From contig NC_092353.1 of the NCBI RefSeq assembly GCF_963676685.1, positions 13,334,361-13,398,360 on the forward strand: DNA of 64,000 nucleotides, read 5' to 3'. A program made the translations under genes and the position numbers. Of this stretch, positions 34,201 to 49,200 are shown piece after piece. This DNA is from Mytilus edulis. Its lineage: Eukaryota; Mollusca; Bivalvia; Mytilida; Mytilidae. Below the pieces are notes generated by a model. It had not been told where the DNA came from. It did not search any database and saw nothing but the letters and a program-made list of their open reading frames with translations. Numbering within the stretch: position 1 is the first letter of the stretch; each line of letters begins with the position of its first letter.

Positions 34201-37200
34201 ACTTATAGATACAAAGCAAATTACCTGTATTGAACCTGTAGTGTATTCTACATTCTAATGCTGACTGCAGTACTTTTGAGTACATTTCTTACAGCTTTAA
34301 CAATGTATAAGGAAAAAATAGGATTCTTCAGAAATCAGATATATGTCTGTTATAAATGGCTATCAAGGAATTGAAAGAAGACAAAGAAAAAGGCATAACA
34401 AAGATTTATCATTTAATTTTGACTATTGCATGTTTGGGTTAGGAAGTTTCATATTGGTGATAAGAAATATGCTATAAATTTTGTCTTGAATTGAAGGATT
34501 TGTTAAATTTTAATTCATAGTATAAAAGGATGAAGTGTAATATTGTTTATTTACTTTACAGGGAAAGCTGTAGCTGGTTTGATAAAAGAATTCCTAGAAT
34601 TTTTCCAGTTAGAATATACTCTAGCTGTGTTTGAACCTGAAGCTGGACTGGTAATTTTTTTTTGTAAATTGAAGGACCAACCAACATTGACAAGCATTAT
34701 GGTTTCTAAAGAACTGCAGTAATGAAACTATATTCAAAAGCAGTATATCAATTAATTTTCCAACCCTCTAAAATAATGAATACTGAGATGTAATTTGAAA
34801 TTATTTACATGTGCATAACTTTGTAAATCTATCCACCCGTTATTCTTGTGAATTCCTGTCTCAAATTAATTTATTTTGTAATCCAAATTTTAAACCACTT
34901 CTTGTGTATGGTTAGTACTGAACTAAATTCAGTATAATCCTAATATATTACAGAACATACCACATGAGTCGAGAGATACACTTGCCAAAGAATTGAATGT
35001 ATCAGATACTGGACAGTCAGCTGGGCCCCTCATTGCAGAATTAGTTCAACAGAAAGGTTCATCACCCAGATCTAGAACTCCTACACATGTAAGTGTATTG
35101 TAATTTTCCAAAGGTATTTTAAAGATTCTGTTTGTATATCAGTTTTGAGAAATAAATCGATGAAAATGTTTCATTGTACTTTAAAATTTTCCAAGAAGCT
35201 CTTTTGTGCAGTACACTTAATATAAGGCATCAATAATTGTAATTGTCTGTTATGTTTAAAAATGGAATTTTGAAATTCTGAAGTTTTTTTAATTCCTTCC
35301 AAAACTCTTTTATTAAGTTTTAACGTATTTGTCCTAATATAATAAACAAAAAAAAACAAAAAAATCTGTAACATTAGTCTTAATCAAAAACCATATCAAC
35401 CCTTTAAGTAAAAAAAGTTCATTGATCTCCTGCTCCTGACTTTCTGGTCATTTCACCGGTGGTAGTTTTCAGATTTATAAATATAATTAAGAAATTATTA
35501 AATTTCATATTCAACAATTAGAAGATTAAAGAATTCAGTCACATAAATGTGTGATTATCATTATTATATATCATGTTTTAGCAATATTATTGGGTAAATA
35601 TAACTAGGGGTTTCAGTAGTGTTTACAGGGCACTGATTAGATATGTCTAATGATCTAATGAAAAAGGATTTAATTTTTACAATGTTGTGGTTTGAAGTGG
35701 GTTTAATTTTTACAACAATGTAGTATGAAGTGGGTTTATAGCATTTTTTTAATAATATGTTGTGTTGATAATGTTCTATTGCACTTACCATGCTTATCAG
35801 CTATTTAAATTTTCAGCAAGTTATAATTTGAGAGTTGTCTAACCTGCTTTAACTATAATTAACACTTGGTTAGGGCTGTTCCAGAAAATACTATGTCCCC
35901 CCCAGGGAAGGCAATTTTTTTAAATATTATGTGGGTGGTTGTATTTGAAATACCAAAATGCAAAGGGAGTGCTGTTCTAATTAAATTTTATTTCTGTGGG
36001 TGGTGGGGGTTAAAAAAAAGTGCCGTCCCTGGGGGGGACATAGTATTTTCTGGAACAGCCCTTATGATTAACATCACTTTATCTCTATTTATGCACCTTG
36101 TGTTGGCTAACAGATCAGTCCTGAGGAAGGACATCAGTGTATACCTAAGGTAAACTGTTTAGTATTTTATAATATTAGTTTATAGCTAATGAGCTGAAAT
36201 TTTTCATATTGAAAATAAATTAATGCGGACATTAAGCTATGTTAAGTGCATACTAGATTGATGAAGATAACGATTCTGCTCTGGACTTATACATGTAATA
36301 TCTTGGTGCTTGAAATGTATTTTATATGTTGGGCTATTGTTTTTATCAAAATCTGTACTTGCCTGTCTGAAAAAAATTTGCAATTACCCTTTTAAATAGT
36401 AACTCCACACACAATGGCTTACTTTATGATGATCTCCAAATAAGGATCTACACAAAGATGATCAATTTATCTTCAATTTAATGGCTGCTGTCTAATTTTG
36501 CATTAACCTCTCAAAATTACTGTTTTAATTACATTAGGATAGTTATCAATATATAGAAGAAAAAGAGATGGATGATATATTTAAGAGTTGTAAAAGATAA
36601 AAATAGCAACAATCAACATTCAATCTATTTGAGCGTGGATCAGTTTGTGAAAATAAACTGATACAGTTACTGAATTAAAATTATATAAATGTCTAAGAAT
36701 ATAACTTAAACACGCTAATTAATACATTAAAAAGTTCTATTAGATTTTAAATAGAAAGACGCAATATTTTGCTAAACAAATTAGCTTCGTCAGGCGTGTG
36801 CATCTCTCAAGGTGAAATCGGATGCATGACAAAAAAGTATTTTTGTAGCTTAATCTATACAAGATTTGAGGAAAAGTGTAAAATATTTATTGATGTTGCA
36901 TAAAATATGTTTGTAGCTACAACTACATAAAGTTGGAATAAAAGTTTAACACATTTAATATATATATATACAACTCCTTTAAACATCAACCCAACAATGT
37001 TAGATCTATAAATTTGCTTTCGCCTGCACTGTAGCCGTCCCGCTAGACCACACGACCACCTGCACTTCATAAAAATGAAGCTATCGGTGGCCAGGTGTTA
37101 CCTTTCCATGTCAGTTTTAATCTAGCGTCGTACTACAGTACATGATATATAAGGCATGGAGATGTATATATATATATATACAACTCGTCTAAACATCAAC

Positions 37201-40200
37201 CCAACAATGTTAGATCTGTAAATTTGCTTTCACAATTTTTTTGTTCTTCCCTTGCCAGGATTCGAACCCATGCTACTGAGATATTGAGACACCAAATCGC
37301 CTGCACTGTATCTGGTGCGCTAGACCACACGACCACCTTGGCTTCACAATAATAAAGCTTTCGGTGGCCGGGTGTTACCTTTCCTCGTCAGTTTTAATCT
37401 AGCGTCGTAATACAGTACATGATATATAAGGCATGGAGATATTCATTGTGAAAGTCTTTCACATGCATATATATATATACCGTTTCCAAATACTGTTTCG
37501 ATCCCTAACATCACTGAAAAGACATATATAGTCAAAATCTAGATCTGGTGTACAAAAAAAATATTGACACCTTATGTTTGTGGCATAACATCTGGGCCAC
37601 AAGTTTATTGTTTTTTGTTAAGTATAAAATTTATATTAAGATCCGTTTTGTTACATTTCGTGATCAATTTTATTTGACAATCGCCAATGGCAGTCAGCAG
37701 TGTTAAAGAACATCAGTTGTTCAACCTGTTAGTCAAATGCGTTTTGTTTAGATATACTTTTTCACTTTTTTGGTCTTTTGGAAAATGTTGTTTGTGCTGT
37801 ATTTAGACCTTTCTACAACGAAATTTGTTTTACATGCACACGTATAAAAATTTCGGTTGTTATCCTACGCAATCATAGGTTTGAACGTAGTTTTTTCAAT
37901 TTAGACTTGTTTATTTATATATATATGCATGTGAAAGACTTTCACAATGAATGTGATAGACATCAACTATATCATAAAGCTTCATTTTTATTTCAGGGAA
38001 CAACATCAATAAAACTTGCATTTGTCATCACAAAAAAATAATTCCAACCAGAAATATTTTAATTAGAATATCCATTACAGCTACAAAACTTGACAGGCAA
38101 TCCCCTATCCTCACATATATTTTGTAAGAAATCAAATGTGGAGTCATCTATCTTGAATGAATATTAGCTACGAGACTTGAGAGAACAAAACAAGATGTTT
38201 TATTGATCATTGTTTAATTCTAATGCAGGGATTATCATTCTAAAAAAATATAGCTAATTCCCATCACTTAAACCTACCGTCCTTGCATAACAGATAGTTT
38301 CCAGACAAGTAGTATATATAATATCAATATAGATTTTGGAGATGTTTCATGATTGCAAATGTGACAACCATTTACCATAGACCAAAGAATAAACTAATGT
38401 TTTTTGATATAACTAAACCAAAAGTTGGTAACAGGCAGAATGGATTACTGGTGTTGCATCTAATTTTAATCACCCTTTTGTGATCATGCCATGTAAAGCA
38501 AACACCAATTTTGATTCCCTGTTATTAATATTATATGTCTATTTTTTCAGGATTTAACCAGTAAACAGTTAGAAGATGCACACCAAAAATTTGAATATTA
38601 TGACAAGGTGAGTTCAAGAATTAGAATATATCTTTTTTGTATACATTTATTTTTGTTTGGCTATTTTCAATGATTTTATTTTAGGAAACTGTTCAGTTAT
38701 GAAGTGACCTCAATCTTACCTCAGTATAAGACTGAGAAATTTTAAAACATTGAAGTGATTTTTTTCACATTTCAATTTTTCTGTGTATAAACAAGCAAAC
38801 TCGAACACTACTGATACAAAATATGATAAAAACTCTATATACTATAGCGTAAATAATAATGGAGATAATCTGTTTCTTGTCCAAAGAATTTTCTTTCCGC
38901 AGGTAACTGGTAAATTTAAATTGCATAATGAAGCCCTGCAATCAATGCAAAAAAAATCCAGCTCTATTAGGAATAAAACTAGTCTTAAGTAATTTGATAG
39001 CAAAGTAATTTTATAAGACACGATCATATCATATGGTTAAGATTTGACCTTGCAGATAGGTTTCAACTCAATATATGTATTGAAGATGAGAATGTCCTCA
39101 CCTTATTGTATGCTCAGTTGCTTTGTCATGACCAGCACTACCACTATACATTTAGATTGTATTCTTAGCAATCTATTGATGTAAACTTATTCAATGAATA
39201 AAGATAGCTTGCTTTTAAGAGGTCCAAGGGAATGTCTAATACTACAAATCAGTAATTGTAGCTTATACCATAAACAGGCATATAGGTCTATAATTTTATG
39301 TTATAAAGAGACGATACTTCATGAAAAACATAATAATACGGATGTGTTCTATAGAATTCTTTTTGAAAGCTTGAAATTAGATCAAATGCACATATGATGT
39401 TGATGTTTTATAATAAATATATGATATTTTTCCAGGATGGTAATGGTGAAATAGACAAAGATGAACTCAGAGACTTATTTATAGATATTTTTCCAGCATT
39501 CAATAGGTATACTTATAGGTTAAAAGAACTTAGAATCAACTTAAGTATATTTTTTTTTTTTTTTTTACCCCCAATATAGTTCCAGTCATCTAGGATGTAC
39601 TTCTAGTTCATTGAAAATACTTTTTTGTATTCAAATATCAATTTTCCATTAAGACTTAGAATATGACACATTGGATCATATCATTGAAAATTATTTGTAT
39701 GTTTGAACAGGCTTCTTTTTAAAACATAAAAGGAAAACCATTTTTTTTTAAATACCATAAAGAAATTATGAACACTTAACTGAATTTGTATTTTCAGGAA
39801 CATGTTAGACCGTTACGTGAATGATGAATTTAGAGCAGCTGATAAAAATTTTAGTAGTAGTAAGTTGATTATCTTTCCTTTTACTTTCGATGTATTTTGA
39901 AAAATGTAAAATTTTAGTATAATGGTTGGCATTTAAATTTTATTTACGAAAAATTACCAGATATATACCTTATAACACAGTTATATTATAGTTTTATGAA
40001 TTTCAGATGTCAGTTCTATCCTTTGCACATTAAATTTTTGTCATATCATGTGTATAATACCCCTACTCAATAAGCATTCTACACAATTTTCTAAGCAAGA
40101 CAACAGTTGCAACTTTGTGTGTGTCTCAAAACTCCTTCAATATTGATAAATATGGTACATGTATTTTAAGGATACTTGTCACTTATGCCTCAAGGTAAAC

Positions 40201-43200
40201 AAAGAATGTAGCACCTTGCTGCATGATCATAGACTAAGAATTTGATTCATCTTTAATGAATGATCTATCAGCCTTTTTTGTGAAAGAGAATGTTTCTTTT
40301 TTTATTGGTGACAGATTTGGAAAAAATTCAGCATGGATTTTCCAAAATTTTTATATAGCTCTTGCATTTTGCATAGAAAGAATACTGTGTCATTTATTTT
40401 GAATGCTAAATGCATGTCTGTGTATTACAAATTTGTCCATCAATGCTTAACATATGTCATGATCATGTCAGACATGTTAAAGAACTTGATCTTAAAATGT
40501 ACTTGTTGTTTTTAACCTACAAATTGCTAGTTCAAAGGATGCTCTCTACATGGATGATTGATCACACATAATAACAAACATTTAACATAAATATGTTATG
40601 TATTTTACACAGGTGTATGTGATTCTTTAATGCAAAATTGTTGCTATAATTGTCAAATCTTGTAATTTTATGTGCTTATAAAAAGTATGCATTTGTAGGT
40701 CAAATTCTGAAAATATTTATCACATCAAAAGACAAATTCATTGTATTTTATAATTTGCTATTTGCAATGAGTTCCTTGGAAAGCCTTTAATTATATGAAT
40801 TAAGTAGGCTGCTAATATATAAATGATCACGTCATGTTTTGCAAATATTCTTAAAGCCTTTTACATCCTTCTAATGGTTTGATACTTTTAAATCATAAAA
40901 ACATAAAAGTTGTCTGCTATACTTTCAATGGAGAAATCAAAATATCTTTAAGGTGGTACCCAACACTTTAACTAAAATTAATTTGGCTCGTTTAATTTTC
41001 ATTAAATTTTGTCAAAGTATTTACTTTGACCCTTTAACAAAAATATAAAAATTTCAAAAACTTTGAACCAACCGTTTAATCAGAAAAATTACACTGGTTA
41101 TATAGCAGTTTGACAAACTACAATTTTGATCATTGAGAAGCTTAATATTCCCTTAAGAACACAACGTCATTAAAACGTTCTGCTGATTTTACAGAGTTAT
41201 CTCCCTGTAGTGTTAGGTACCACCTTAATTCCATGGTATAATTTTGATATCAAACTTGTCATGTGATTATATTGTGTATAATTACAAGGATTCTTTAAGT
41301 TGTCATGTAAATCTCTTGTACGAAGATTAAGATGATTAAACATGTCCCTGATGTTTTTGTTTCAGGTATAAGCTTTGATGAATTTATTGATATGTACAAA
41401 CGCCTGTTTTTACTTTGTCGAACGGTTGTGTCGGGAGAAGTGTCAGATATTTTACCTCAGAAATCTTCACAAAAGGTAATAGTAAATTTAAGTATTGAAT
41501 ACACAATTTGATAATTATCTCTTATGTGTTTGAAAACTAGGAAGTATCTAGATTGGTGACATGCTCTTCCTGAATATGGTATGATGTGAGATTTTAATGC
41601 CATGTAACAAGAAATGCTCAATTTGGAATTTGCTGCTTTTCCAATAAGCATGTGGCATTTAGGAGTAATAGCAAATACTGAATGCCTCTGCATCATAATT
41701 AGCAAGTTTTAAGTCTGCTATAAAGCACACTTCATATTTATGGTGCTTTAACTTGTTCTCATTCAGAATATGCATTTAATTTGTTGCTGAAGGCGAAAAA
41801 GTCATCAATTGTCTTAATCTTAAACTCCCTCATTTTATATTATTATACCCCCGCTTTCAAAAAAGGGGGGTATACTGTTTTACCTCTGTCTGTCCGTCAG
41901 TCCGTCTGTCCGTCCGTCAGTCCGTCTGTCCGTCCGTCAGTCCGTCCCATGAAACTTTCGTTACATTTTTCTCAGGAACTACACATCCACCCTTTCTGTA
42001 ATTTAATATCAACATTTATATATGTCAGCTATACTGTGTGATGCGTTTTCAGATTGATCACTTGACAACTTCCTGTTTACCGAACACTTGTATGATTTTA
42101 CACATGATAGCCAAGTTGAAAATTTTCGTCACATTTTTCTCAGGAACTACAATACAAGGATTTCTGAAATTTGGTTTCAGGATTTATATAAGTCAGCTAT
42201 ACCGTGTGATGCGTTTTCAGATTCATCACTCGACAACTTCCTGTTTACCGAACACTTGCATATTTTTACACTATTAATATTATCCACTTGCGGCGGGGGT
42301 ATCATCAGTGAGCAGTAGCTCGCAGTTTCACTTGTTCATATTAAAGATATATATATAAGCTTTGTTAACTGTGCACTAAGTTAGGAATATGACAGTCAAT
42401 TGCACCAATGATGTTCAGTGGGAAATGTTTGAGTCTTATAAAAAAAAATATCTTATTTTTACAGAGTAATAGTATCTCAGAAAACAGAAGTTATGTCGAC
42501 TCTAAAAACCAAAAGAATTTACAGAACAGTAAACAGAACGACATGAGGAATGGCCCTAGGTTTGGTTCTGATGGTAGTGATATAGAGGAAGATCCTTTCT
42601 TTGATGATGCTGTCCCATCTAATAAATCATATAACAGAAGGTAAACAAAAATAATAATCTTTTTGGCAGAAAGATTTCTGTCCTGACTTAGAAACAAAAT
42701 ACACTTTAATTTTATTTTGTCATTTGTTACTTTTTAATGTTCACAAATTTTGAGTTTTATTATGCATCAACAAAATAGAAAATAATGTCGTGTGTAATTT
42801 CCTGTAGATATGTTTATAGCAAAAAATTCTCTTGTTTAAGTTTCATCTACATAAATAACTGTTTTTGTTAATAGAAAATAATGTGTTTTAACATTGTATT
42901 ATTTTAATTGTAGCAAATATGTATCTCTTTGTTTTCGCTTTTTACATATATAGTCACTCTAAATATATAATTAAACATAAATTCACAATATGTATATTAA
43001 TCTTGTGTGTTTTGTGTGTATATCTGCCTCAGAATCTGTTAATATGTACTTGATGGATTACTTTATATAATTATTTAAACAGTTTTTTTTGGTTAACAGT
43101 TTGATGAATGTTTTTTATACACTGATAAGGCATTTAAGGAGGGTCGCTTCTCAGTTTCAAAATAACAAGCTTTTCATAACACTAGTATATATTGATAGGC

Positions 43201-46200
43201 GATTATTAAAGGAACCAAAAGATCAAATAAAAAATATAGGTCAATGTGCTTGTTTTCGAGATATTAGCGATTGTTGTTTTGGCTTGAAAATATTCTCTCT
43301 TGATTTTTCATAGCTTTATCATTGACAAGTTTAAGTGCACAAAAACTATTAAAAAATAACATTGATTTTAAAAGACTTTTACAGATGGCTTATAATTATA
43401 CATGTTAAAGATTTATAAAAAGAAAAATGGGGGTCAATGGGCAAAATTTGTTCAGTCATTCAAATGATAAAGCCAGAGGATATCGAAAATCTGACAAAAA
43501 TCCCAAATCATGATAAGCGAACATCCTTAATTAGCTCCCTTTACAGCGGATTGCATTGAGTGTGTAGGTAAAGGTAATATGTATGCTTAGCTTGCTTGCT
43601 AGCTTAACCATGAAGTTATTATTAGATAAAGTATACTACCCTCCTTTCTGAGTAGTCTAGTCCAACAGACAGATAGATAGGCTATCTGTTGGACTAGACT
43701 ACTCTCATAGGAGGGTAGTTTACATAACCTAATAGAACCAAAGATATTACCTTTACCTACACACTCAATGCAATCGGCTGTTGGTAGTGAAAATTCCCTT
43801 ATATAAGTGCTATAAAATCTGAAATTTTTGTGAGGTTTTGGTAAATGTAAATAATGCAATGTGATATACATATCTGTATGAAGCTTGCATGAAATAGCAA
43901 TAATTGATCTCACAACTCTGAATTTACAGTAAAATTTCATTGTTTATGTGTGTGGGGGGAAAGGGGGGGGGGGGGGGGGGTATATTCATGAAATAGTACT
44001 TGATTTTATTATATGTTTCAAATTGAAAAGGTGTAAGAATGGGTCACAGTTAATATATTTAATTTTTTGAAAATTCAGATGTACATTTTCCCAATCAAAA
44101 AAAGAAATAATCAGTATTTAAAAAAACATTCCTTTCTAAAATATTTTATATGTGCATATTAATGATGTAGGACAATGTACAATAGGTGTAATACCCATGC
44201 ACATATATGAAATCCATCAAGTATATTACTTCATAAAAATTGTATATCATTTCACACCTCTGCTAAAAAAAGTATCTTGTATCAGCTAAACACTTTATAT
44301 TCATCTTAATTTGTCATTGCCATTATAGAGCCATGTTTCAATTGCATAGGATTTTGAAATCTTTAAAGTCTTTATACACCGTTTACGGGACGTATTTTGG
44401 TATACTGTTGTCCGTCATCAACATGTCAGACATTAACTCAAAAACGCTTTAACCAATTTGAATAAAACTTTGGTGAATTGTTTATATCTCTTGAAATGAG
44501 CTCCCTTCCTTTTTTTAGAATATTTAGATTTTACGTTACTGAGTTATGGTGTTTTATTCATTAAAAAAAGGGGGATTTTCCAGTTTTCGGACAATAACTC
44601 GAGAATGCTTTCACCAACTTGCAAGATATTGTGGTGAATTGTTTATATCTATTGACATGGGCTTCGTTTCAATTTTTATAAATTTTAGATTTTAGGTTTC
44701 TGAGTTGCAGAGTTTTATTCATTAAAAAAAGGGGGGTTTTCCAGTTTTTCGGACAAAAACTAAAACACTTTCAGCAGTTCTAATGAAACTTTGGTGAATT
44801 ATTTATATCTTTTGATGTAAGCTCCCTTTTTATTTTCATAAATTTCTAATATGACATTGAGAATTTATTGAACTTTATTTGTTTATAACAGATTTACTAA
44901 GTATTGCAAACAGCACAGTGTATTGCACAACAGCAAGAAATCTTTAATTGAATATAACTTATGACTTATTTCAAGTTCTTTGACTACATTTATTCAGAAA
45001 CCTCATTTATTACCCTTTAAAGATTAAAAAGTATAAATTTTGATGCCTGAAGCAGTATGTGTTTCGTTTTACGCAATAAAGTTTTTGTTATGTTTTGGAA
45101 TTTTAACATTGCATGCTGTATGTCGTTTGATGTATTCTGAATCTGCACGGATATCTAAATATAAAGTAGCACAGTAAATGTAAGCATCTGTATTGAAATA
45201 ACCAAGTCAAGAATAACTGACAAACTTAATTTTTGTGTTTTAAATTTCGTTAGTAATAGCATGAACTTGTATCAATTTAATTCAAATTAATCATGTTAAT
45301 TGCATGATGTTTTTGCAATGATTTAATTGATATTTTTTTTTTTTTTTAAATTTATGATATTCAGATGTAATTTCATTTTTTTAATGGCTTATTTCATTAA
45401 AAAAAAAAACTAAAAGGTTATTTATAATTTTTGGTGTTGTTTACTTAAAATATTATTTAAAGCAAGATTTTAGAGAAATACAGTAAATGATAAATATTCA
45501 AGGTGTAATCTCGTAATGAATTGATCTAAAGATTGTTTTCTCTCCCTCTCTTTCTGAACTTCAACCTTGTAACATTCATAATTGTCTGGAACATTTTAAT
45601 GAATGAATAATACATTTACACAGACATGCAGACCTGGAGCCAAGAGGAATTGGAAGGCCATCTCAAATCCCTGTCTACTCAAACTTCAGGAGGTCTGAGT
45701 TGTATGTGGTCCCACTAAGCCATGGTTTTTCACATGTATTAACGGATTCCATTGTCATTCCTTGCAGTCAAGTTAGGCCAGGCTCCAAATTTAATCTTGA
45801 TTTTTTTTTTAACATTATTTTAAGATTAATTCAGTAATTAATTTGAGTTGAAAATATCAATCGGGAATTGAGCTTTTAAATCTGAAAACTGAAAAATAAA
45901 TCTTATTTTTTTTTTTAAAGATTACAATATTTGGTTTTAAATATATAATTTATGTGGTGGTTGGAACGTTTTGCCTGTAAGTCTGGCCTAACTTTATCAT
46001 TTTAACACTTGTTTGAACCATTAACCCAAGCTAACATATCTATCATGTCTATATAGAGTAGAAAATGTAGATATATCTTGCCCAGATTTACTTTTCATTT
46101 GCAATTAGATTTTTCGTTTGCTTGAGGCTTCATTATAATTTGTGCTATTAAAATAATTGGTACTACACACTCTTTACACATTTATCCTTATATAATGGAG

Positions 46201-49200
46201 AATGTAATAGACTATTTCCTTGTTTGTTCTTTTTTTTTATACAGATACCCTTCTTGGTTAATGCTCTATATCTCAGCACTTATTTGTTTCTATTCCAATG
46301 ATCTTCTCCCTTCTAGGTTTTGCTTCCTAAAGAACCGGCATGGTGTCCATTGCCCTATGTCCATAGTGTGGTTTAATTTACTGATTCCGACCTCATATAT
46401 CATCCCATATACATTTTTGGTTCATTTTCATGTTTTTAATTTATTATATGTTTGAAAATAATATGCATATAAAATATATTAAAATTTAAAGATAAAATTT
46501 ACATTTTGTGAAGAGAACACATTACAACTGTAGAATGGTTGCAAGAGATGAACAAATTATTTCTTTTTAGTTGCATATTCTATAAAAGTAAAAAGAATTT
46601 AAAAATTTAATGTGGTAATTATCATAAAGGGATATGGAATTTCTACTTGCAAAAATCATTCTTTTCATCACCACTTTTGATTGGAGCATGTTAGTTGACT
46701 GTCTCTCTTAGGTGGATCGACATTACCCTGGAGAATAGTTCATGTAGATGGTACAAGAGCAATCTATACAAGTTTGAAATAATATGCTTATGCAAAGTAA
46801 CAGTGATATTTATTAGATAGTAAACCTATTATATATAATATTTATGTATTTAATAAATCTTGTATATCATGTTTAATGTTTGTGTATATACGTGTATTTC
46901 ACAAAGATATATGTAATGTTACAACCAGTACATGTTTATAATATTGCATGAGTCATTCCCATTCTTATTGATGTTAATATATACATATTATATAAGTTTG
47001 TATTTCATTTTTTGTGTGTATTTTTTGTTTGAAGAGTTGATTTAAAGAAATGTACAGTCATGACAGTGGGATCAATGTTAAGTTTTTTCTCATTGAGTAC
47101 AAAATGACAAATTCATATATTTAACACAATATTATGTTTACAAACGGTGAATTTCTGACCTTAATATGAATAAACATAGTTCTGAATGTTTGTCCTTAAA
47201 TGTGCAGATACGTGTACTGCTTACAAATAACAGAAAACCAGCCAGGCATTGAAGAAAATTATATTAAAATGACAAAAAAAGCTTACTGATTTTCCATTGA
47301 TCTTGATGCTTGCAGATATTTAATGCAATATGCATGTAAAAGAATAACTTTTTATATTTATGGCTTTTTTTCCACTTACAATTGATTCCAAACTTGTACT
47401 GGTGTTAACAAATACATACAATAACAAGTTATTTTTTATTTTTCCTGATGATTCTGCTTCAGCAATGTATTTTGTAATTTCTTACTCATTTTGAGTTGAG
47501 TTTTATGTTGCTTTATTCCCTGCATTTTCCTCTTTTATTTACTGTCAGTTTGTATGATCATTCAGCAGATTTTTACTTTGTAACTAAAATTTAATAAGTT
47601 TTTTCTTCTTCACATATTTTGAAAATATTTGTTGTCTATATATTGTTTGTAGCAATGATTTTGAATGTGTGTCATTTCTTATTTAGAAAAAAAAACTTTT
47701 TGATTTGAGCGTCACTGATGAGTAATTTGTAGCCAAAACGTGTGCCTGGTGCAAATACAAAATTTTAATCCTGGTATCTATGATGAGTTTATTTGCACAT
47801 TTGTTTACAGCATTAGAAATGTATATAATCTAGACTGTAATTAAAAATCTTGTTGAATGGTCATATATTTTCAATTAATTTCTATCATAATTCTGTCAAA
47901 ATCCCTTATAGTAACATCATTTTGATCACAATTTTATAGAATATCTTAAAAATTCCTATTAAAACCTTTTACCAACATTTCATTTTTAGCGTTGAACAGC
48001 CTAAAAGTAAAGATACTCGACAAAATGGAACAAAATCTCCTAGTTACGGAACTGGTGCTTTGTCTTCACTTCAAGGTCTTCCTGCATTAAATCAAAAGTC
48101 ACCACGGAAGTCTCGTAAGTGCAAATTATAATTATTCAATTAGTATCATTCATTATCCCAGACAATTTCTTGTTCCAGTTAAAGTCTTTATCACTAAAGA
48201 AAAAGTAGATTTCAACAAAAAAGAAAGATTTCATATTTATTTTCTGTTTTTACATACAAAAGATTTTTAAAAGATGTCAACTGTAATGGATATATGTTAT
48301 ATTTTGAATAATGTTTTTTTTCTTCTTGACAGCTCGAGTTCAACAATTAAGTAAAGATTTAGTTAGACTTTTGTTTTTGTTTGCTTGCTAAATGTACTAT
48401 GATTTGCACAGCTTTTAAGTCAAGTGAAAACAATATATTTAACTATATCACTGTGGTAACAGTCAATCATAATAAGACCATAAGATCAATGTTGAATTTA
48501 GGTGTTTGTACACAAGTTCCAGTTAATATATCACATGTCCATCACATTCACAATACACTGGGTGCTTTAAACCTTTTATCTTCATCAACGAAAACCTCTA
48601 CAACTACCTTCCACATTCCATAAAGTTAATAACAATTATCAATTGCATTAATACCTGTGAACACATTTTGATTTATCCAGTTATCTTCCTAAGATCATGG
48701 GCAAACACACACTGATTAAATTTTTGTATACAATGGAACCAGAAAGGGTTAGATTGCCAAAAAATAAGATAGTTCAAATATTTGATATCAAAATTACTAA
48801 ATTTTAAGTGTCCATTTCAGAATATATAATTTAGAGGTGTCCATTTGCTTAAGCATCCATTCAACCCAATTCTGTGTAGTATTGAAGGCAAAGTTTCCTT
48901 TATTATGTACTAGGATTCTGATTTATATGCAGTTCTTTGATACTTGGAATTTGGTTGCAATTCCTGTGTTTCAGCTTCTAGCAGCTAATATAAAAAAGAA
49001 GATGTGGTATGATTGCCAATGAGACATCTGTTCACCAGAGACCAAAATGACACAGACATTAACAACTATAGGTCACCATATGGCCTTCAACAATGAGCAA
49101 ATCCCATATCCCATAGTCATCTATAAAAGGCACCGATATGACAATGTAAAACAATTCAAACGAGAAAACTAACGTACATTTTAAAAGTTAACTATTGATG

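Noticed and set aside
37252..37337. Possible functional tRNA gene
   Set aside because: A and B boxes are present, but the acceptor stem is not convincing and the unit sits in a duplicated repeat; a SINE is more likely.
43599..43940. 113-codon minus-strand frame
   Set aside because: It spans the inverted arms of the foldback element at 43549-43775 and shows no domain.
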